From assembly GCA_052034625.1 (NCBI GenBank), contig JBPOII010000018.1, forward strand, positions 1-23,732: a stretch of DNA of 23,732 nt, given 5' to 3'. Origin of the DNA: JAVBLP01 sp052034625 (lineage in GTDB: Bacteria; Elusimicrobiota; Endomicrobiia; Endomicrobiales; Endomicrobiaceae). The notes beneath the pieces are model-generated. The model saw only the letters and a list, made by a program, of their open reading frames with translations, searched no databases and was not told the DNA's origin. Below, in pieces: positions 12,001 through 21,000 of this stretch (positions are counted from its first letter, which is position 1; every line of letters begins with the position of its first letter). A program made the translations under genes and the position numbers.

Positions 12001-15000
12001 GAAAGACTTGGTGCAATAGAATATTCAGGCGGAAGTAAGATAGAAGACATAAAAGTCCTTGATCAAACCGTTAAAAAGATCAATGTTACTTATACCGACC
12101 CAAAAACCGGACAAGATACTACAGCAAAGGCAATAACAACTACGACTCATAAACAGGTGATAGAGACAACTATAAAGAACAGCAATAATTCTGAGGTGCG
12201 TACAAGAAGCGAACTTGAAACTCCTGAAGTTAGAAGTATAGTTTTTGATAAACAAAACAGAATCATAATGGAAACACAAGATGGCGGAGTTCATAAGATA
12301 ACTGCCTTGAACAGTGTTGAAGGAATGAACGGAAGCGACGGTATAAAAGAAGGACAAATACTCAGCCATGGAAAAACGGATAAAATTGTTTCTTATAATT
12401 ATGATGATAAAGGAAGTGTTGAAATAAATTCTGTTGAACATAAGTATAACTATCTTGTTGATCCTGTTTATGTGAAAGCTTTTGGCGATGCTGCTGCTAA
12501 CGGTACAGTTGAAGTAGTTATTTCAAACAAGAAAGGCAATATTATTTCAACAGAAACCGTAGAAAGTATGGTTTTCGGGCTCGATAATAATGAAAATGTA
12601 GACCTGCGTAAGATGAATACTGATGCGAAATTTGCACATGATATTTCTTTCAGCCAGACCCTTTCATTCCAAGATAAAGATATCCCTGCGAAAGCTTTTA
12701 CCAGCAAGAAAGAGATGCTTAATTTTATAGATACACTTGGAGATGAAGAACTGAGTTCTGTTGCTCAAAATATGACTGAGGATCAGATCAGGCTGATGCT
12801 TACTTGCGACAACTATACCATATACTCATCTAAAGCAGATTTAATAGCGAAAACCGTAAATGTTGATATCCACTCTGCAACTACCAGTGAATATGGAGTT
12901 GACGGAAGAGTTACAAAGAAAATAACTTCAGGAGAAAACTATCAATATGAACTTGCAGGTAATTTTGCGGTTACGGATATATCTAAGGTCAAAAATTTGA
13001 ATTTCACGGCTTACGGCTTAAGTACAAGCAAAGTTACCGTTGATAATGCAGGATTTGCTCTGGCTGAAAATTCACTAAAAGCTAATTCAATGATAAGAAC
13101 TGATATTCTAAACGGTACGAACAATATTCTCGGTGCTTTACAATCACATTCCGTTTATGAAAGAGTTGAAACGAATTTTGTATATGATAATCTGGGAAGA
13201 GCGGTTTCAAATGATTTCACTGAAACTGTTAATGGACAAAAATATCAAGGAAGTATAGAAACCAAATATACAAATAACGGACCCAATGCAATGGTGACCT
13301 CCGTTACAACCATAAATAAGTCTGTTGTAGATAAAAATGGAAATGTTGTTTCTTCTCTCAAACCGCAAGTGCAGGATATGGTTTCAGTCAGTCATTCACA
13401 TTTAGGCAAAGCAGATATAATGGATCTCAATTTGACTGCTGTTAATATGTATGACGATATAGGTTTTGCCAGAGATTCGCAGATTTACAAAAGAGATGAA
13501 CTAAGAAATACCATTATAGCTGCCGCTGTTACAACAGTTTATGTAGCAGCAAGTGTTGCTTTAGCCGTCGTAACATTTGGAAGCAGTGCACTTATACAGC
13601 TTTCAGTAACTACCGCTTTGGCTGCCGCTGCTGCACTGGCTGCTATTCCGTCTGTATACCTCGGTATGAAGAGAGGTATGGATGCAGTGTCTGTAGGCGA
13701 TACTCAGAAAGCTGCTATGGAATTTGCATTTGTAGCTTTAGACTTTGCATTGCTTGCAGGTGCATGGGTACAAGGCATCAGGTTTACTAATGCATTTAAA
13801 GCTGCCGGCAATACAGTTCACGCCGGTATGGCAACCTCGGAAGAGATGGGTAAATATAGTGCTCATAAAGCAGTTAAAGCTGCTGAAGCAGCGGTAAATG
13901 CTAATAAAGCAAAAGCAGCATCTAGGCTGGCCAAGGCTAAACAGCTTTTACCAAATAAGGTTGTGCGTGTTGACAGATATCTAATGCCTTTGGGAAAAAC
14001 TTTAGCCGATTCCGGAAGCAATGCTTTTGTCAGAGGTGTTGGAACTCTTCTACAGTCCAAAGCAGTTAATATAGCTGCGAGTTTGGGAGTTTCATTAGGA
14101 AGAAATATAGTTACAGCAAACATAATAGAAGGAGTTATAAACAGACTTGGCGGTTCTGAGTTGACAGATACCTCGCTTTTTAAAGCACTTAAAACGATAT
14201 ATATAGCAAGCTTTATGTTTGATAAAGATATAGCCAACTTAGCAAAGGCAGACGATGTTGTTGAAGCAGGACTGGATAGGGCACTAAAAACAGCACAAGA
14301 AGCAAAAGAATTAGGTATATATCCTGAAAGAATTACTTTTAAGAGTATAAGTGAAGCTGCCGGTGAACTTTCAAGTATTGTAAGGGAAGGATATGCTAAA
14401 AACGGAATCAGAGGCGGCTTAAGTGCTTATGGCAATTTTGTAAAAGAAGGTTTTGTTAATTCTTTCAAAAATTTCTGGACACATACTCTAGGCTCCGGAC
14501 AAGGAGTTTTCAGCAATACTTTCTTAAATTCAGCAGACAATTTCCTTGCTACGAGTTTAAAACACACTCCTGATATGATGTCAAATATCGCAAAATTCCA
14601 ATTGATCCTTAATGGAGTAGGCGGTGCTATAAATACTCAGCTTTATGAATCCTTAGGTGTAACTTTCGGTGACTTGGTAGGTCTTGAAGTTTTTAATAAT
14701 ATTCCTGTGTTCACGAGTTTAGAAGATATGGCTGAGCAAATGGCAGGAATGACAGCAAATACCCTTACTTCAAAGGAAATGATAATATTCTCGTTTGCAA
14801 CACCGCTTTTAACAACTGTAGTGTCGCCTATTTTGAACAGTATCCCAGGTTTAGGTGCAGTATCAAGAGCGATGAATAAGTATGGAGAAAAGTTTGAGAC
14901 AGGCTCAAGGAATTTTGCAAGTACATTCTATGAAGAGAATATAAAAGAAGAACTTCTTGGAAATGTTTTTGCTTGGGTACCGAACCAGGGACTGCGTGAA

Positions 15001-18000
15001 ATGCTGCAAGAATGTTTTGACGGAACTCCCGGCGGTAGTTTTGATATGTCAATGGTAAATGGTTTAAATACTGCAAATGCACAGATGAAAATGAGTCCAA
15101 TGGAAACTATAACTTCGAGAGATACTACGCAAGCGCAGAAGGTCCAAGCGGCAAATGACTTAATGGCAATGACTAATGCAATGGGCGGTTCTGCTGCGAA
15201 TGTTGACGGGTTGATAAGTGCTATTGTTTTAAATGGTGCACAACCTCTTAGTGTCAATGATGTCGCAGGATATATGAGTTCCAGAACAGGTCTTTCAGTT
15301 GATGCTGTAATGAAAGTTGGATCGCAATCTCAAGTTGATGTATTACGTAATTCATCTTCTCAGACAGAAAGAAGTGCTGCAGCACAACGGATAGCCGAGA
15401 GAGCCGGTCTTAGCGGTGAATATTTAACAAATGCCGTAAACAGATTGTCGGATTCTGCAACTATTGCCGATAACAGCATTGAAGCAACTCTTGCTGCTCA
15501 GATTGCAGCTCAAAAGTATTATAACGGTTCTGAACAGAAAAAGAAGTTGTCAGATGAACAGATCAAAAGAGTTGAAGCTATTGCTGAATCTTATGCTTCA
15601 AAATTATCATTAGGCGAACTTTCATATGTGGTTTCAAATGGTGCAGCTCCTTTAGTGGAGATGTTTGACAATATTAATACAGAATATGGCGGCTATGAAA
15701 ATATAGATTTCAAATCTATGAAAAATGCAGAACTAAGATCCTTCTTTGCAACAATGTCTAATACTCAGCTTAGTGATTTTATTGAAGCTATGGGTATGCA
15801 GCTTCAGGTTGTTCCTTTTAGTCCATTGTCTAACTATAAAGCACTTAATGCTGCTACAAATGAACTCTCCAGATCAGGAGATTTTAGAAGTTCTGTGTCA
15901 AAACAAATAGAAAGTATAGTAGATGATACAAGAAAAGCTAATGAAGGAAAGACAGAGATAGAAATAAATGAAGCCGTAATAGCGAAACTGAATGATTATA
16001 AGAAAGCATCTGAAGGAACTCCTCTTAGAGAACGCGGCATAATAGAAACATTTGTAAACAGAACAGTGGAAGGACTTACTTCACAAAACTTAATGTTACA
16101 AAATGCAAGTCAAGGTGATCCTGTTGTTAAGCAGATCTCTAAGGACCTGCAGAATGTATTGTCTGCGGATATGACACAGCAACAAGAACAGGCCAAAAAA
16201 CTTGTCAATGACTCAGAACGTTTTGACCGCATGATGAAAGAGGTAGGAGCATTTGACAAAGTCCAGTCAGAAAGACTTAATGAGCTTGCGGATAAGATAA
16301 ACAGAGGCGGCGAACTTACAGCATCTGATGCCGATGCAGTGCAGGATCTGTTTGTATTGGAAGCGACAGTAGCAATATCAGATGTTCTTAAAGGACAAAT
16401 GTATGATGCAATAGTTACCAAAGTTGGAGAAGTAGATCCTAAGGCAGCCCAAAGATTTGAAGAATTAGCTAAAATGATAAAAGATGGTAAAGGTTCAACA
16501 GAATATGAAAAAGAAATAGATTCATATGAAACTAAATATTCAATACCATTTGCACCGATAGCAGCTATAAATGGATTTAGAGAAGGACAGATGGCAGCTT
16601 TTGAACATATAGTAAAAGCTACTATAGTTGACAGACAGCAGCCAAATATAAAAGGTTATTGCGAACAACTGCAAACTGCCGGAGGAAAATCATTAATAGG
16701 TGCATTCGCACTTGAATTCTTAAAATCTCTTCCTGATGTTGATTTGAGCGGTAAGATGATAACCTGGCTTACTAATGAAGACGGTAATGTCGGTGATCTA
16801 AGTAAACATGCCGAGTTTATATTTGGAGAAAACTTTGGCGGAGTTTTGGATCAGGCAAAAATAGATGATTTGCAAAATTCTTCACAGAAAGAAGAAGGTG
16901 CATTGAGAAAAGCTTTTGAAAAGGCTTCAATAGCGATAATGACATACAGCACATGGAGCAGTTTGTTCTCTTCGTCAATGGCAACTCTTCTTGCATATAG
17001 CAGTGATGCAAGCCAGGATGTAAAGGATATTGCGGAACATAATAGAGCCATATTAAAGGCTGCCGGAATAGAGTTGACTTTGACAGAAAAGAACGGAGAA
17101 ACTAAAGTTCAGTTTAAAGATTCGACTCAAGCAAGAGAAGCAATAGATATATTGTTGCAGAAGGGACAAGGTCTTGAAAAAACCGATATACCTCTTGAAA
17201 AAATATCAATGATGGTTGGCGATGAATTTGACTATGCATACACAATACCTGCATCTGCACTTGCATCTGCTGCCGGAACATATAGTTCTACCTCGCAATT
17301 TGTAGACTATTACAATTATTTACTGAAAGCTGTAAATAATAAAGAAGCTCTTACTAAAGAACAGCAAGAGGCATTAGCTGCTAAATATGGAATATTTGGA
17401 ATAAGCACAGAGCAGATAAGGGCCGATATGCAACTGAGTGTGCCGCAGCTAGAAGCTAAATTAGGTTTGTATAGTGACATTTCATCGGAAATAAAAGATA
17501 TTACAAATAACGGTCAGAGCAAGATCAATACGGCAGAAAGAGAAAAACTTATATCAAAATATTCAAGTGATCAACGTGCGATAGATATTGTTGAAGGCTC
17601 AATAGAAAAAGTAATAGATGCTCAAATTGAAAGTATGAGAATGTTAAATGTTTACGGACAACTGCTCGATGGAATTGAAATAGACGGTAAGAAATATACA
17701 ATAGCCGGTCTGGTCGCAGCGAGAGCGGAAGATAAGGGCGGATATGGAATAAATAAAAATAATCTGGTTTCCAGTGAAGCAATTGAATCGGCAAGTGCCC
17801 GTGATGAACAAATGAAAGATACATTGACAGAGGATGAAATAAAGAGAGGAGAAACTCATAAGACTGTTAAGATGGAAGAAGTATTGAATCCGATAGTCGA
17901 TGCCACTGTAGGAAGAGAGCTTGCAACTGAAAGACAAGAAACGGATTCACAGGTAGAAAAATTTAAGAGTGATGAGGAATTTAATAAAGTTGTTGACGCT

Positions 18001-21000
18001 ATGTGTGATCGAATAATGGAACAGAATCCGGGATTGTTTAATAGCAAAACCGATATAAAAGAAACGATACTTACGGGTATGTCGGCATATGAAATGTTTG
18101 CATTGAAAGAAGCAGAACTTGGAACAGGCGGATATATTGTAGATACAGATCCGATCTCAGGTAAAAAAGTCGTAAAGATAACAAATAATGGAAAAGCTGT
18201 AGACAATTTGAATATGCCCGGAATGTGGGCGATAGAGATGGCAGAAGGCTGTAAAGATATAAGCAAACCTTCAATAGAAACATTCATATCGTCAAAAGAA
18301 GCAATAGCTGCATTTGAGTGGAGTATAGGATTTTCAGGCACATTCAGTGAAGCAGTAAAAGGAATAGTAAAAGATCTGCAGTTTGCAGAGATAGGCGGAA
18401 CAAAAGCCGGTGCATTGAACTTAGGTGTAACGAGCGCATTGGTAAGAGACCAATCTAATATAGCGGATGTCATATTCAATACACATAAAGGTTTTAATGA
18501 AAAAGGTGCGGCATCTGTGGAATTCATATTAACTCCTAACTCTGATATAACCGAATCAATGGTCAGACAGCTTCGAGACAAAGGAGTTTCTGCAGAACAA
18601 ATAGCAAGCTTGTCTGTGAAGAACTTGGATTCTGATTTAGATAGATTTGCCAAAGATGCAAAAAATCATTCAAATGCATCGTATAGAAATGCAGTAAAAG
18701 AGGTAATTGGCGACAAAGACATCAGTAAAATGTCTTTACAGGAAAAGCTTTCTATGATGACGGAATTAGTAAAGGTAAAAGTAAAAGCCGGCTTAGCAAC
18801 ATATATAGTATTGGATGTTGACAATGGAGGCCGCGGCTTGAACTTCAGTAATATGAAAGGAGCCTTTGACAGTATAAAAGCGTTGAATGATGTGAAGGTT
18901 CAGGATGGAGTAAGACAACAACAGAAGATTCAAGCAACATTATGGGCAGTCAATTTTGAGAAGATGGATGCTACTCAGTACGAACAGGCCTTAGGAAGAT
19001 TGGATCACCGCGGCGTAAAAGTTTCAAGGTTCAACGATGCTTTTTATCACAGAGATATAGTACAGATAACATCTGTAGAGTCAACACGTGAAAATAAAGT
19101 TATCAGAGATGCTGTCGGAGGAGGGGACTATTCAATAGATGCAATTCTAAAGGCATTACCTGATGTTCAGTATCAGAACGAGCAGGATAAGCTTGCCAAA
19201 GCAGGCAATGTTTCTATGACATCACAATACTCTGCCTCCAGAGAGAAAGTCACTCCTATAAGCAGACAGCAAGCACAGTCAATATTTGAATCATATGGAT
19301 TTAGTGCTCAGTCAGCATCAAATGCCGTTGAAACGATAATATCTCAAGTTAATAAAGGTAAAGCCGATACAGGTATGTCAGATTTGACAGAAAAAGAAAC
19401 CATTGCGGTTGAAAATTATGCAAAATTCCTATCAATGTCAAAAGGTTTGATATCTGATTATGACCCTGTGAAGTTTAATGATTACTATATGTCAGAGGCA
19501 GCCGCACGAAACGATATAATTAACGGAGATGTAAGTAAATCTCTGGAAAGTATAAAAACTTCAGGTTTCACTACAACTGAACAGTTTGACAAACTTTCTA
19601 ATGCTGTTGCGAAAGTTGAAACAGAATACCCTGCGGCACTTGAAAACTATCAAGATATTGTTTCCGGAATGAATGAGAAAGAGCAAGCATTACTGCAAAC
19701 TGCTCAGGAAGGCGGAAAACTCGGTTTCTTTGACAGTAGGACATTGAATAAGACAGGAATAACGCAGGCAGCAGAAGAACTTAACAGAATAGCACAGAGT
19801 TTTGAGGAAGTTTCACAAAACAGCGGTCTGGTATTAGACAGAAGTTCAGGCGAAGTAGGCTATGGTAAATTAGTACTCCCGGCAGCACAGCCTTCAACTG
19901 TTCCTTCAACAGACATAGAGTTTGCAGGTGAAGATATTGGTTCAACGATAGATGTTATTGATCAGTTGCCGGAATCATTAAAACCAGTAAATGCTGGAGC
20001 TACAGCGGCTGTAGAAACGGTAACTAATATTGCATCGCCGGCAACGGAATTAATAACAGATACATTTGTAAGCCCTGTGATAAGTGCAGAAAATGGTGCA
20101 GAACTTACAAACGGAGAAATATGTCTTGTAACAGCAACGGATGCGATAAACAAAGTACTTTCACCTATAAGTATAGCAGATGCATTGTTGTCGCCAGAAA
20201 GCGTAACAGAGAAAACGCCTGCAGATACATTAGCAGCAGCAGGCTTGAATGAAGAAAATGCTCTTCCTATGGGTATACTTAATATTCTTGAGATGGAAGG
20301 CGTAGTGATACTGCCTGAAGAATTAAGTGGAATAGATTTTGAGTCTGTAGGATCGGAAGGAATGATAGCATATTTAAATAAAGGCACGGAGATAGGACAT
20401 GCAGTAGCGGTAGTTGGAATAAGTGAAGGAATGGTGACATATATAGATAAAGTAGACGGAGAGACAGTTAAAGAAACAATAAGCATGGATGAATTTAAAA
20501 AGTTGGGATATGAAGGACTTGCTTGGGTAGATGCGAAGACACAGAAAGGTTATGATCTTAAGAACCAGGAAGTAGATGTAAAAGGAACAGTTGTTACTGA
20601 ACTGTTTGGAGAGAAGATGGGTTCTATTATAGTGAACGGTTTGATGAAAGCACAAGAAATAGACAAAGGCTTGATGTATGTATTAAATATCTGGTCTGAT
20701 GTAAAAGCGATGTCAGAGAGGTTGGAAGTAGGATTAGAAGATGTACGTAATGATAATCTACTTGATATTACAAAGAAAGATGGTATTACGATTGGAGAAA
20801 ACAAGATAAATGAAGGTTATGTAAATGCGACGCTGGAAGTATATGATGCATTGCAAAACAAAAAATTGAGTGTTGGTGAAGCTGAAGTAGAGATAATATT
20901 ATTGAGTACAGTTAGAGACCTTCTGATAATGGTAAATAAGGGAGGCGAAAAGCAGGGTTCGATGATAGCTATGTTAAATGATCAAGACTTAACGGAAAAG

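Noticed and set aside
8901..13480. RHS/YD-repeat toxin core
   Set aside because: The YD-like motifs are few, irregularly spaced and lack the conserved RHS core ending with a variable toxin domain.
17856..18653. 265-residue minus-strand open frame
   Set aside because: It is antisense to the SecA-like domain, whose motifs confirm the plus-strand reading; no family features.
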